Source: a virus. Taken from it: a stretch of 64,000 nt of DNA. This document shows, piece after piece, positions 1 through 7,315 of the stretch. Position 1 is the first letter of the stretch; every line of letters begins with the position of its first letter. The stretch is from the IMG/VR virus record IMGVR_UViG_3300008952_000002, positions 1 to 64,000 of that record. One strand, 5' to 3'. The notes below the pieces were generated by a model. It made no database searches and was not told where the DNA came from. It was given only the letters and a program-made list of their open reading frames with translations. The position numbers were made by a program, and so were the translations under genes.

Positions 1-89
1 AGTTGAGCCTTAAGTATACGGACGATGTTAACCATGTGCAAGGCGATAATAACGCTCGTCTAATGGCGGCGGTTAAGGGTATATGGTAA
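1..89 (+). CDS. C-terminal end of an upstream protein (partial)
   Basis: An open frame enters from the left edge (first full codon at 3) and ends at the TAA at 87-89. The visible tail is about 28 residues ending in ...AAVKGIW. It overlaps the start of the next gene by 7 nt, which suggests translational coupling. Too little remains to assign a family. Confidence 0.6.
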   Translation, partial: LSLKYTDDVNHVQGDNNARLMAAVKGIW

Positions 90-1366
90 ATCTGGAGATA
101 CTAAAAGCCCTGGAGAATCAGGCAACTTCTTCGGGGTTGCCTGTTTTTTCTACGAGTGAATGGCAGGAGTTTAAAGAGCACTACGAAAAGAAAGAAGCAA
201 TAGAAGCACTCGCTCATTATATCACAGAAAATAACATTCCATTTCCATTTCAAGATATAACTGAAAACGATGTAATAGAAAAGTTTAAAAAACTTAAAGG
301 AATGGACCATAACAAACTATTATATGGTTACACTACAAGCATCACAGATAAATTTAATGATTACAAATATTCCTGCCAAGACTATTGTAAAGACGTTATA
401 GACATTAATCATTATTATAATGACATTAGCAATTATTTTCAGCAACAGAACAGACTAAAATGTGGTGGCTGGTCACACAATAGTCCATTAGATATATGGA
501 GCAGTAAAGAAGCATTAAAATCCCTTAACTGGACATTTTGGCGTGATGGTGTTGTAAAGTTTGTAGATGAAAGCAAATACAGAGAAGCATTCAGACTCGG
601 TGCTTATGTTGCTACCCAATTTAAACCAACTGTAGCAAAATACATTTATAACAGATTTAATGCTAAAACAGTTTTGGATACTAGTTGTGGGTGGGGAGAT
701 AGATTAGCAGGCTTTTGGGCAAGTAATGCGGAAGTTTATGTAGGGTGTGATCCAAATCCTGATGTTTATAAAGCATATATGGAACAATGTAAGTTTTATG
801 ACAAGCATATTTTTAACAACGATGGACAGTTGATGCAGTTTAATGCCTGTAATGGATTAGAATGGTTTACCTACACAGGTGCAAAAACAGTAACCATTTT
901 CAATGCGCCTGCTGAAGATATAAAAGACTTCCCCAAACTAAACTATGATTTAGCATTTACTAGTCCGCCATATTATAATACAGAGCGTTACGCAGAGGGC
1001 ATTAAAGAGGAAACACAAAGTTGGTTTAAGTATAAAGAGTTTGACAGTTGGCTTAAAGACTTTTTATTTGTGACATTAGAAAATGTTAGTAATCTAATTA
1101 ATCCGCAAACAGGTGTTATAGCAGTAAATATAATAGATGCCAATATTAAAAACAAAAGACATTATGTTTGTGATCCAATGACAGACTTTATGGCTAGTGT
1201 TGGGATGCCGTTACAAGAAGTTATTGGTATGCGAATGAAACAGAGACCAAAAAATGAAGAAGGCGGCAATAAAGAGCATATGAAAGATTGTTTTATTGAG
1301 CCAATTTGGGTTTACAGTTCTTCCAATGACAATACTTTAACACAATTTGAGAGATTATTCGAATAA
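83..1366 (+). CDS. DNA methyltransferase (amino-group type, SPPY motif)
   Basis: Predicted SAM-dependent DNA methyltransferase of 427 residues. Seen: a SAM-binding motif I (VLDTSCGWGD, about residues 197-206), an acidic loop after it (GCDPNPD), and a catalytic motif IV of the form TSPPYY near residue 292. The SPPY form is typical of enzymes that methylate exocyclic amino groups (N4-cytosine or N6-adenine). Motif I precedes motif IV. The first 190 or so residues match no domain I recognise and may recognise the target or partner. No restriction endonuclease is adjacent, so this is probably an orphan enzyme protecting or marking phage DNA. The ATG at 83 overlaps the preceding frame; an AAGGG stretch just upstream could serve as ribosome binding site. 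Specificity cannot be read from sequence. Confidence 0.82.
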   Translation: MVNLEILKALENQATSSGLPVFSTSEWQEFKEHYEKKEAIEALAHYITENNIPFPFQDITENDVIEKFKKLKGMDHNKLLYGYTTSITDKFNDYKYSCQDYCKDVIDINHYYNDISNYFQQQNRLKCGGWSHNSPLDIWSSKEALKSLNWTFWRDGVVKFVDESKYREAFRLGAYVATQFKPTVAKYIYNRFNAKTVLDTSCGWGDRLAGFWASNAEVYVGCDPNPDVYKAYMEQCKFYDKHIFNNDGQLMQFNACNGLEWFTYTGAKTVTIFNAPAEDIKDFPKLNYDLAFTSPPYYNTERYAEGIKEETQSWFKYKEFDSWLKDFLFVTLENVSNLINPQTGVIAVNIIDANIKNKRHYVCDPMTDFMASVGMPLQEVIGMRMKQRPKNEEGGNKEHMKDCFIEPIWVYSSSNDNTLTQFERLFE

Positions 1367-1368
1367 AC

Positions 1369-1590
1369 ATGAGTACTAAAAAACCTTATCAAACACTTGC
1401 ATGGATGAGTACTGCGATATTAATACTGGCGGCTACATTAGCGGCCTTTAATATACATCCGCAGTATGTTTGGATGTTTATTGTTGCTAATAGTATGTGG
1501 ACGCTCACAGGTATATTATGGAAGGAAACCAGCCTTGTAGTTCTTAACGCAGGTCTTACGCTGATATACGTTATTGGAATGTTATGGTAG
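1369..1590 (+). CDS. Small membrane protein
   Basis: 73 residues, two bases after the methyltransferase stop. It is dominated by hydrophobic stretches: about residues 12-28, 31-48 and 54-72, giving two or three membrane helices with a short basic N terminus (MSTKKPY). It overlaps the next small membrane gene by 7 nt. The overall pattern resembles small inner-membrane proteins often found in marine T4-like phages, but I do not recognise a named family and assign no function. Confidence 0.6.
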   Translation: MSTKKPYQTLAWMSTAILILAATLAAFNIHPQYVWMFIVANSMWTLTGILWKETSLVVLNAGLTLIYVIGMLW

Positions 1591-1712
1591 ATAAAATAAA
1601 ACAGATCTGGAAACTTTTTAGCAATATTGAAAGGATTATTTTCTCTCTTGCAATATGTTTATTGACAGGTTCTGTACTATTTTTGCTATATATTATATAT
1701 GGGTCTATATAA
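1584..1712 (+). CDS. Tiny single-helix membrane protein
   Basis: A 42-residue frame from ATG 1584 to TAA 1710-1712. It starts inside the end of the preceding membrane gene and overlaps the next gene start (ATG 1699) by 14 nt. The first 17 residues are charged (MVDKIKQIW...), followed by one strongly hydrophobic segment of about 22 residues. The chain of overlapping starts supports it being translated. Function unknown; it may pair with the preceding membrane protein. Confidence 0.45.
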   Translation: MVDKIKQIWKLFSNIERIIFSLAICLLTGSVLFLLYIIYGSI

Positions 1713-2079
1713 TACAAGAACGGTTAATCCACACAATGTTTTAAACACTAGAAAGTGTGAAAACATTCCACCTTATTTCACACCTGTAACAATTCCTATT
1801 AGATCTAAATCATTTGCCACAAAATTAGACCTAGTACAAGACATAGATAGATGGATTTATCTTACACTCAATGGACGCTACTGTATTACAAAAAAGGTTT
1901 TATTGGGCTTTGATACTAAAATATCACTTAATAAAACAATAGAAATAACCTCACCAATTAAGAATCAAACTAGTACATTTGATATGCTTTGGTCATTGGA
2001 ATGGGTAGTGGGGTTTGAAGAACCCAGTGAAGCAAGTTATTTTGTTTTAACATGCCCACTTTTAAATGAAATTAATTAA
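1699..2079 (+). CDS. Hypothetical phage protein
   Basis: 126 residues, starting within the preceding tiny gene and converging with the opposite-strand gene (8-nt overlap at the 3' ends). No signal peptide, membrane helix or familiar motif. It is mixed alpha/beta by composition, with a Phe/Trp-rich C-terminal third (DMLWSLEWVVGF). I do not recognise the family. Confidence 0.55.
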   Translation: MGLYNTRTVNPHNVLNTRKCENIPPYFTPVTIPIRSKSFATKLDLVQDIDRWIYLTLNGRYCITKKVLLGFDTKISLNKTIEITSPIKNQTSTFDMLWSLEWVVGFEEPSEASYFVLTCPLLNEIN

Positions 2080-2575
2080 TAGCAGTTTCGCCCAAACCTT
2101 CTTTAATCCAGTTTCTGCACCATCTTACATATTCAAACGTTTCTATTATTTGTTTTCGAATTTGTATTGGATCCGTAACGTCGCGGCGATAATATAACTT
2201 TTCATAAGTTTTATCTCTGTTTTCATTAATAAACTCTGTTAATTGTTCTTCAGTAACATCTGGAATACTATCTAGATATCCAATTGTACTATAAACAAAT
2301 TGTTCAAACAATTCTATATTTTTACCTAGCCTTACATCAACATCATTTATTCTATCTGGCGCCATTACTTGAAATATTTCGTTAAATGACTTATATGTAT
2401 CCATTAATCGTATAAGTTCTTCGTTAGCGTATAAACATTCTAAACCTTCTTGAGCATATGTAAAGAATTTTAGTACTGTTTCTGTCGATGGTTGCTCTGG
2501 TTCAGAATTTTCTTGTGCTGATGATATAGTAATAAATACTAGTGAAAGGATTATAGTTAATATGGTTCTTTTCAT
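2072..2575 (-). CDS. Exported small protein with signal peptide
   Basis: The frame is open to 2689, but the sensible start is the ATG at 2575 (167 residues): from there the N terminus is a classic Sec signal (MKRTILT, hydrophobic core LSLVFITI, then SSAQE as a likely signal peptidase I site near residue 19). The mature part is acidic, helical and has two cysteines (LEC, RWC). It lies alone on the opposite strand among + genes and has its own -10-like element 7 nt upstream of the ATG. A phage periplasmic protein could act in superinfection exclusion or envelope change, but nothing in the sequence proves this. Confidence 0.65.
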   Translation of the reverse strand: MKRTILTIILSLVFITISSAQENSEPEQPSTETVLKFFTYAQEGLECLYANEELIRLMDTYKSFNEIFQVMAPDRINDVDVRLGKNIELFEQFVYSTIGYLDSIPDVTEEQLTEFINENRDKTYEKLYYRRDVTDPIQIRKQIIETFEYVRWCRNWIKEGLGETAIN

Positions 2576-2582
2576 ACAATTA

Positions 2583-2612
2583 ATTATCAGGAGAAAAACT
2601 AATGTCGGACAA
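2583..2612 (-). promoter_or_regulatory. Candidate host-type promoter, possibly leaderless
   Basis: On the minus strand, a GATAAT box (2588-2583) lies 18 nt downstream of a TTGTCC element (2612-2607). Only 7 nt separate the -10 box from the ATG at 2575, so transcription would start at the start codon. The -35 match is partial (4 of 6). Confidence 0.4.
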
Positions 2613-2892
2613 TACTGAAAATGCAACAGAAACCCCAGTAGATGTTCTTGATGGCACGTCACAAGCATCCCCTGATGCAGGACAAGCACCAGAATTTAAT
2701 CTTAAAGATTTGGCCGCTGTAAAGCAAATCATTGAAGTCGGAGCACGCCGTGGCGCATGGAATGCCGCAGAAATGACTGCTGTGGGTGTAACTTATGATA
2801 GACTAGTACTATTTTTAAGACATCATATTCCTACAACAGAACCAGCAGAACAAGAAGTACAAGCAGACGCACCAGACGCGACTGCTGAATAA
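2602..2892 (+). CDS. Small acidic phage protein, apparently conserved in marine T4-likes
   Basis: 96 residues with a good ribosome binding site (AGGAG, 2589-2593). Acidic, Ala/Glu/Thr-rich tails flank a central helical core (about residues 32-75, with IIEVGARRGAWNAAEM). That core resembles a small conserved hypothetical protein I remember from marine T4-like phages; the match is from memory. It begins a short run of four + genes leading to thyX. Function unknown. Confidence 0.65.
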   Translation: MSDNTENATETPVDVLDGTSQASPDAGQAPEFNLKDLAAVKQIIEVGARRGAWNAAEMTAVGVTYDRLVLFLRHHIPTTEPAEQEVQADAPDATAE

Positions 2893-2916
2893 TCAATAAT
2901 ATAAACGGAGAAATAT

Positions 2917-3465
2917 ATGAAACACGTTGGCAAGCAAATTTCAACTAACGATAAAATCGTATTACTTTTTAGGGAAGTACCCGGCGAGCCAGATAATTGT
3001 TTGGTAGCGCGAACAGCATCATTATCTCAAGATGATCACGATTCTTTAATAACAGTTTTAGAAAGTGATGAAGGTCAACAAGCCAACACACTAGCAGAAG
3101 TATTACATACTAGAATGAATGGTGCAGGGAGACCAATTTTAGAAAGTTTGCATACAAGCGGACGAATTATGAAACTTCCAGCATCTGATGTTGCACTTAC
3201 GCCAGACACAAAAACTAGTATTGCTTTAAATGAAGTTAATGCCGCAATACGCGGACAGGAAGCCACAACTTCAGAAGATACGGACGGCGCCTTAACAGAC
3301 GAAAATATTGCGTCTGATTTGCGTAGGCAAGCCGCAGGACTACAAGCAGAAGCAGAAAGATTACTTACTAAAGCAGAAGAACTTTCACCTACTAAGAAAG
3401 CAAAAAAGACAACTAAAAAGAAAACTTCCAAGAAGAAGGCTACCAAGGCCCGTGTCTCAGCATAA
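2917..3465 (+). CDS. Conserved phage protein with lysine-rich, histone-like tail
   Basis: 182 residues with a GGAG ribosome binding site. The N-terminal two thirds form a compact domain (begins MKHVGKQI; includes FREVPGEPDN), then an acidic/helical linker, and the last 25 or so residues are a run of Lys, Thr and Ser (KKTTKKKTSKKK) like eukaryotic H1 tails. A similar protein with such a tail occurs, as I recall, in marine T4-like phages. The tail suggests nucleic acid or other polyanion binding. The next gene starts inside its last codons. Confidence 0.7.
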   Translation: MKHVGKQISTNDKIVLLFREVPGEPDNCLVARTASLSQDDHDSLITVLESDEGQQANTLAEVLHTRMNGAGRPILESLHTSGRIMKLPASDVALTPDTKTSIALNEVNAAIRGQEATTSEDTDGALTDENIASDLRRQAAGLQAEAERLLTKAEELSPTKKAKKTTKKKTSKKKATKARVSA

Positions 3466-3769
3466 CGAAGTTTTCTTAACCGAATCTTTCAAAAAGCGAT
3501 GGGAAAACATTATTGAAAACATTAATATCACTAATGTTCCCATCGAATATATTGATCACTTAATATTACACGACGAAAAAGGCAAGGAATTTGTGGTTAG
3601 TGTGATAGATCTCCTAGCAGAAGGAGTAGATCCGCGTGATTTAGAAGAAGAACTTACACACCGCATAGAAAGTTATGATGGTGTACTTTCAATTGACTAT
3701 GTTTTAAACATTGAAAAAGTTACTACAGATATACAATCATCAACAAATAAAGTTTTAAAAAACTTATAA
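3452..3769 (+). CDS. Conserved hypothetical T4-like protein (GTG start)
   Basis: The open frame extends back to 3308, but that part merely reads the lysine-rich tail of the previous gene out of frame. The likely start is GTG 3452, with an AAGG stretch 5-8 nt upstream, giving 105 residues. It is acidic and helical (e.g. ESFKKRWENII), without cysteines or membrane segments. It overlaps the preceding gene by 14 nt. It resembles short conserved proteins of marine T4-like phages of unknown role. The start choice is moderately sure. Confidence 0.6.
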   Translation: MSQHNEVFLTESFKKRWENIIENINITNVPIEYIDHLILHDEKGKEFVVSVIDLLAEGVDPRDLEEELTHRIESYDGVLSIDYVLNIEKVTTDIQSSTNKVLKNL

Positions 3770-3776
3770 TATTGCA

Positions 3777-3805
3777 TTGACAAAAATCAATTATAATCAT
3801 ATAAT
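3777..3805 (+). promoter_or_regulatory. Consensus sigma70-type promoter of thyX
   Basis: TTGACA at 3777-3782 and TATAAT at 3800-3805 with exactly 17 nt between them, matching the consensus of the bacterial housekeeping sigma factor. The ATG of thyX begins 7 nt after the -10 box, so the transcript is predicted to begin at or within a base of the start codon; no Shine-Dalgarno sequence fits in between. Confidence 0.8.
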
Positions 3806-3811
3806 ATTAAT

Positions 3812-4723
3812 ATGACAAAAATTTCAGACATTAATTTTGAAAAAGATGAAAACTATGTAAAGTATTTGGACTATGGTTTTGTAGGACTCGTTGACACTAT
3901 GGGTTCAGACGAAGCAATTGTCCAAGCTGCAAGAGTATCATATGGTAATGGTACCAAAGGTACTCGTAACGACAGGGCACTTATCAGATATCTAGTTAAG
4001 CACCGACACACATCACCGCTCGAGATGTGTGAGGTTAAATTCCATTTGAAAATGCCCATTTTTGTTATGAGGCAACACGTAAGACACAGAACGGCAAACT
4101 TGAATGAATATTCTGGCAGATATAGTATTATGTCAGATGAGTTTTATGTTCCTGATAAAGCAAACCTTAAACCACAAAGTGTCATCAATAAGCAAGGTAG
4201 GGACGGTACGTTAATTCCCATTGAAGAAACTATGTGCCATAACACTATTAAGCGAATTGGAAGAGAGAACTATAAAGATTATTTGTCTCTATTAGGGGAG
4301 AATCCCAATGACAATTATAATATTGATAGTGATCTTAGGCAAGGATTATCAAGAGAGTTGGCCCGTGCGGTGTTGCCTCTCAACAACTATACAGAATTAT
4401 ATTGGAAAATAGATTTAAACAACTTTTTTCATTATGTAAAACTAAGAGCAGACTACCATGCACAATGGGAGATACAAGAACTAGCAAAAGCAATGTATGG
4501 TTTAATTGTAAATAAGTTTCCATTGGCGTGTGAGGCATATGAAGATTATATTGAAAACGCAACTACTGTGAGTCGCATGGAAAAAAGTCTTATTAAACGT
4601 ATTATGTCAGGTAAACGCTGGTTTGATATTTTAGAAGATTATAGATCTGAAGAACTTCTCGCGAAACACTTTGATATGAGCAAGCGTGAACTTTCTGAAT
4701 TTAAAGACAAGTGGGAATTATGA
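3812..4723 (+). CDS. thyX: Flavin-dependent thymidylate synthase ThyX
   Basis: Makes dTMP from dUMP using FAD, NADPH and methylene-tetrahydrofolate; phages use it to supply thymidine for an AT-rich genome. 303 residues. Seen: the ThyX signature RHR-x7-S (RHRTANLNEYS, about residues 92-102) and, near residue 185, the conserved GLSRELARAVLP stretch with substrate-binding Arg and Ser residues. It is longer than the roughly 220-250 residues usual in bacteria, with a C-terminal helical extension (about 255-303). It is the first gene of a coupled set: its TGA overlaps the next ATG (ATGA). Its promoter appears leaderless. Confidence 0.95.
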   Translation: MTKISDINFEKDENYVKYLDYGFVGLVDTMGSDEAIVQAARVSYGNGTKGTRNDRALIRYLVKHRHTSPLEMCEVKFHLKMPIFVMRQHVRHRTANLNEYSGRYSIMSDEFYVPDKANLKPQSVINKQGRDGTLIPIEETMCHNTIKRIGRENYKDYLSLLGENPNDNYNIDSDLRQGLSRELARAVLPLNNYTELYWKIDLNNFFHYVKLRADYHAQWEIQELAKAMYGLIVNKFPLACEAYEDYIENATTVSRMEKSLIKRIMSGKRWFDILEDYRSEELLAKHFDMSKRELSEFKDKWEL

Positions 4724-5292
4724 AAACTATCTTAGCTCTTAGTCCGCACCCAGATGATGTAGAGTTAGGAGCCGGCGGATTTTTGTTAAGCGAACTTAGC
4801 AATAATAGTTTTGTTAAAATTGTTTATTTTTATAAGGAAAAAGAAGAATCGGTTGACATTAATTCTTTTAATTTAAAATATGAATATGAATTTTTTGACG
4901 ATGTCCAAAGACCCTTCTTTAGTAGTGATAGTATTTCTAGACTAGACGATATATTATACAATAATAATTACGATTATTTGTTAATACCTCATTACGGCGA
5001 CAGCCATCAAGACCATCAAACTGTAAATCAACTAGCATTAGCAAGTAGTAGAAAATTTTCTGGCATTATATTGCAATATGAAGTTACTGCTTATGTAAAC
5101 AATAATAAATCATTTAATCCAAATGTGTTTTTTGGAATGAATACTATACAAGATAAGTTAGATTGGTGCTCATCATTTATTGATGTAAGTGATGAATTAT
5201 TAGAACAAACTCGTGCTCTTGCTATATTACGGGGGACATCTACGAAAAATCCTTATGCGGAGAGTTTTGAACTAGTTAAATGGACGATGTAA
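4720..5292 (+). CDS. PIG-L/LmbE family zinc N-deacetylase
   Basis: 190 residues from the ATG at 4720, which overlaps the thyX stop; a GTG at 4711 in the same frame is less likely. Family members remove acetyl groups from N-acetylglucosamine-type sugars or related conjugates. Seen: the metal motif PHPDD (about residues 9-13) with nearby GAGG, and the HxDH element (SHQDH) near residue 100 that completes zinc binding. It is near the small end of the family. It leads directly (13-nt overlap) into a sugar aminotransferase and an epimerase, so its substrate is probably an N-acetylated sugar or sugar nucleotide in the same pathway. Confidence 0.88.
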   Translation: MKTILALSPHPDDVELGAGGFLLSELSNNSFVKIVYFYKEKEESVDINSFNLKYEYEFFDDVQRPFFSSDSISRLDDILYNNNYDYLLIPHYGDSHQDHQTVNQLALASSRKFSGIILQYEVTAYVNNNKSFNPNVFFGMNTIQDKLDWCSSFIDVSDELLEQTRALAILRGTSTKNPYAESFELVKWTM

Positions 5293-6338
5293 AAGTATTT
5301 AATCTTGATAGACTTTGGAATGAAATAGGGTCTAATGTTAAGCAAGATATAGATTCAGTTTTGTCTACCGGAGTATGTCAGGGTGGAGATATAACTAAAC
5401 AAGTCGAAAATAAAATATCTTTTTTAATTAATACAAAAAATACAACATTGTTCCATAGTTGTACAGACGCCCTTGTACAAGGTTTACGCAATCTAAATTT
5501 ACCTAGCAATAGCGAAGTAATTGTTCCTGCTTATACGTTTATTGCAACAGCATCTAGCATTTTACTTGCGGGACTAAAACCCGTGTTTGTAGATGTTGGG
5601 GATGATTATCATCTAGATTTAACTAAAGCAAAAGAAAAAATCACTAACAACACAAAGGTATTATTATATGTTACATTATGGGGAAGCCCCGCAAATAAAC
5701 TAGTTGAAACGTTTTGTAATGATAATAACTTATTACTAGTCGAAGACGCGGCGCAAAGTCTAGGAGCACCATTAAGTAATTCTGCGTTTAGTGTGCTAAG
5801 TTTTAGTCCTACCAAGCCCTGTACTACATTAGGAAGCGGCGGCGCATTAGTTACTAATAGCGATAACTTTGCTAAGTTAGCAACTCTAGGAAGATTACAC
5901 GGAAAAATAAACAATTCTACTCCTAGTGAAGTTTTAGGAATGAATAGCATGATTAGTACCACAGAATCTGTGGTATTAAATAACACGTTAGATTTATTAA
6001 CAGAACATAAAAATAAAAGACGATATATTGCTAAACTATATACCACAGAAATAGGCAACAAGTATGAACTTCCTGTATATAAAGAAGATTGTACCTATAG
6101 TAAATTTGTAATTAAGTGCGAAAGCAGAGATAAATTAATAAAACATCTTAAATCTAATGGTATATTAACACAAATACATTATAGTATTTTACCTATACAA
6201 GAAAAACTGTTCAATATTAATATAAAAGAATATAATAATAGTTTAAGTTTACAACAAACTAGTCTAACAATACCCAATTGTCCTTATATGACAAATAATG
6301 AAATAGAAAGAGTTATACAATGTCTAAAAGAATTTTAA
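5280..6338 (+). CDS. DegT/DnrJ/EryC1-type PLP sugar aminotransferase
   Basis: 352 residues. Family members transfer an amino group to a keto-sugar nucleotide. Seen: an N-terminal part with a GG-D substrate/PLP loop (GVCQGGDI), the VEDAAQSLG element (Asp and Gln contact PLP), and the lysine that holds PLP in SFSPTKP followed by a glycine-rich stretch (GSGGALVTN), slightly different from the usual GEGG. It overlaps the deacetylase by 13 nt and the epimerase by 19 nt. With these neighbours it should make an amino sugar on a nucleotide carrier. The product cannot be named. Confidence 0.9.
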   Translation: MDDVKVFNLDRLWNEIGSNVKQDIDSVLSTGVCQGGDITKQVENKISFLINTKNTTLFHSCTDALVQGLRNLNLPSNSEVIVPAYTFIATASSILLAGLKPVFVDVGDDYHLDLTKAKEKITNNTKVLLYVTLWGSPANKLVETFCNDNNLLLVEDAAQSLGAPLSNSAFSVLSFSPTKPCTTLGSGGALVTNSDNFAKLATLGRLHGKINNSTPSEVLGMNSMISTTESVVLNNTLDLLTEHKNKRRYIAKLYTTEIGNKYELPVYKEDCTYSKFVIKCESRDKLIKHLKSNGILTQIHYSILPIQEKLFNINIKEYNNSLSLQQTSLTIPNCPYMTNNEIERVIQCLKEF

Positions 6339-7315
6339 TATTAGGTGGCCACGGTTTTATTGGATCGCATACTAGCGACATACTACGTAAACAAGGTCAC
6401 GAAATAGCGGTAGTAGACTGTTACCACCAGTATTATATTTTTCCAGACGATGAATACTTTTGTATATTGCAACAACGACAAGAACTTGCTTGTGCTGATC
6501 ATATGTTTCAAGGAAAAATAGAAGATACAGAGTTTATGTCCGGTGTTTTTTCTACTTTTAAACCAAATATAGTAATACATCTAGCAACATATCCAAACGC
6601 TTACATGGTAAAACGCAATGTTGTTGATGCTACCAACAATATGATTACAGCAACAGCAACAACACTAGATTTATGTACAGAATATAACGTAGAAAAGATT
6701 GTGTTTTCTAGCAGTAGTATGGTTTATGGTAATTTTGAAAGTGAAGCGCCAGATGAAACAAGCAAGACAGATCCTAAAACATTGTACGGGAGTTATAAAC
6801 TACAAGGCGAACGTATGTGCGAAATATGGCATAGAGAAAAAAGATTAAACTATGCTATACTTCGACCTAGTGCTTTGTATGGCACAAGAGATATGATAGT
6901 TAGAGTAATTAGTAAAATGGCAGAATCTGCGTTAACTACAGGAAAAATACATGTCCACGGCGCAGAAAATAAATTAGATTTTAGTTGGGTAGAAGATGTC
7001 GCTAGTGCATTTGCTGTCTGTGCTATAAATGAAAACACCACTAACGAAATTTTTAATTGCACCCGTGGTAATGGAAAAACTATTTTAGAAGCAGCCATGC
7101 GGGTACAAGAAAGATTAGGTGGAGATATGGAAATATTGCCACATGACAGTTTTTATCCTAATAGAGACACATTAAACAGCAACAAACTAAAAGAATATAC
7201 AGACTGGAATCCTACAATGGATATTGAGATAGGAATTCCTACTTATTTAAATTGGTTTTTAGAACAACCATTTGTTAAAACTCTTCCTCGGTATCAAGAG
7301 GTAATGGGTTGCTAA
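6320..7315 (+). CDS. NAD-dependent sugar-nucleotide epimerase/dehydratase
   Basis: 331 residues, extended short-chain dehydrogenase family. Seen: an N-terminal Rossmann motif GGHGFIGSH for NAD(P), the catalytic serine region SSSMVYG, and the YxxxK pair (YGSYKLQGE, about residues 155-163). Such enzymes epimerise or dehydrate UDP-, GDP- or dTDP-sugars. It is the last gene of the thyX-led set and overlaps the convergent 1224-residue gene by 41 nt at the 3' ends. It probably supplies or finishes the keto or epimerised sugar used with the aminotransferase. Confidence 0.9.
   Translation: MSKRILILGGHGFIGSHTSDILRKQGHEIAVVDCYHQYYIFPDDEYFCILQQRQELACADHMFQGKIEDTEFMSGVFSTFKPNIVIHLATYPNAYMVKRNVVDATNNMITATATTLDLCTEYNVEKIVFSSSSMVYGNFESEAPDETSKTDPKTLYGSYKLQGERMCEIWHREKRLNYAILRPSALYGTRDMIVRVISKMAESALTTGKIHVHGAENKLDFSWVEDVASAFAVCAINENTTNEIFNCTRGNGKTILEAAMRVQERLGGDMEILPHDSFYPNRDTLNSNKLKEYTDWNPTMDIEIGIPTYLNWFLEQPFVKTLPRYQEVMGC

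Noticed and set aside
2576-2689. N-terminal extension of the exported protein
   Set aside because: The extra 38 residues lie opposite the start of the 2602 gene and would bury the signal peptide; ATG 2575 gives a typical signal sequence.
3308-3451. Upstream extension of the 3452-3769 gene
   Set aside because: This part reads the lysine-rich tail of the preceding gene in another frame (arginine/lysine-rich shadow); GTG 3452 is a better start.
7275-7315. A terminator at the convergent gene ends
   Set aside because: The two genes overlap and only a 4-bp stem without a U-run can be drawn, so no terminator is supported.
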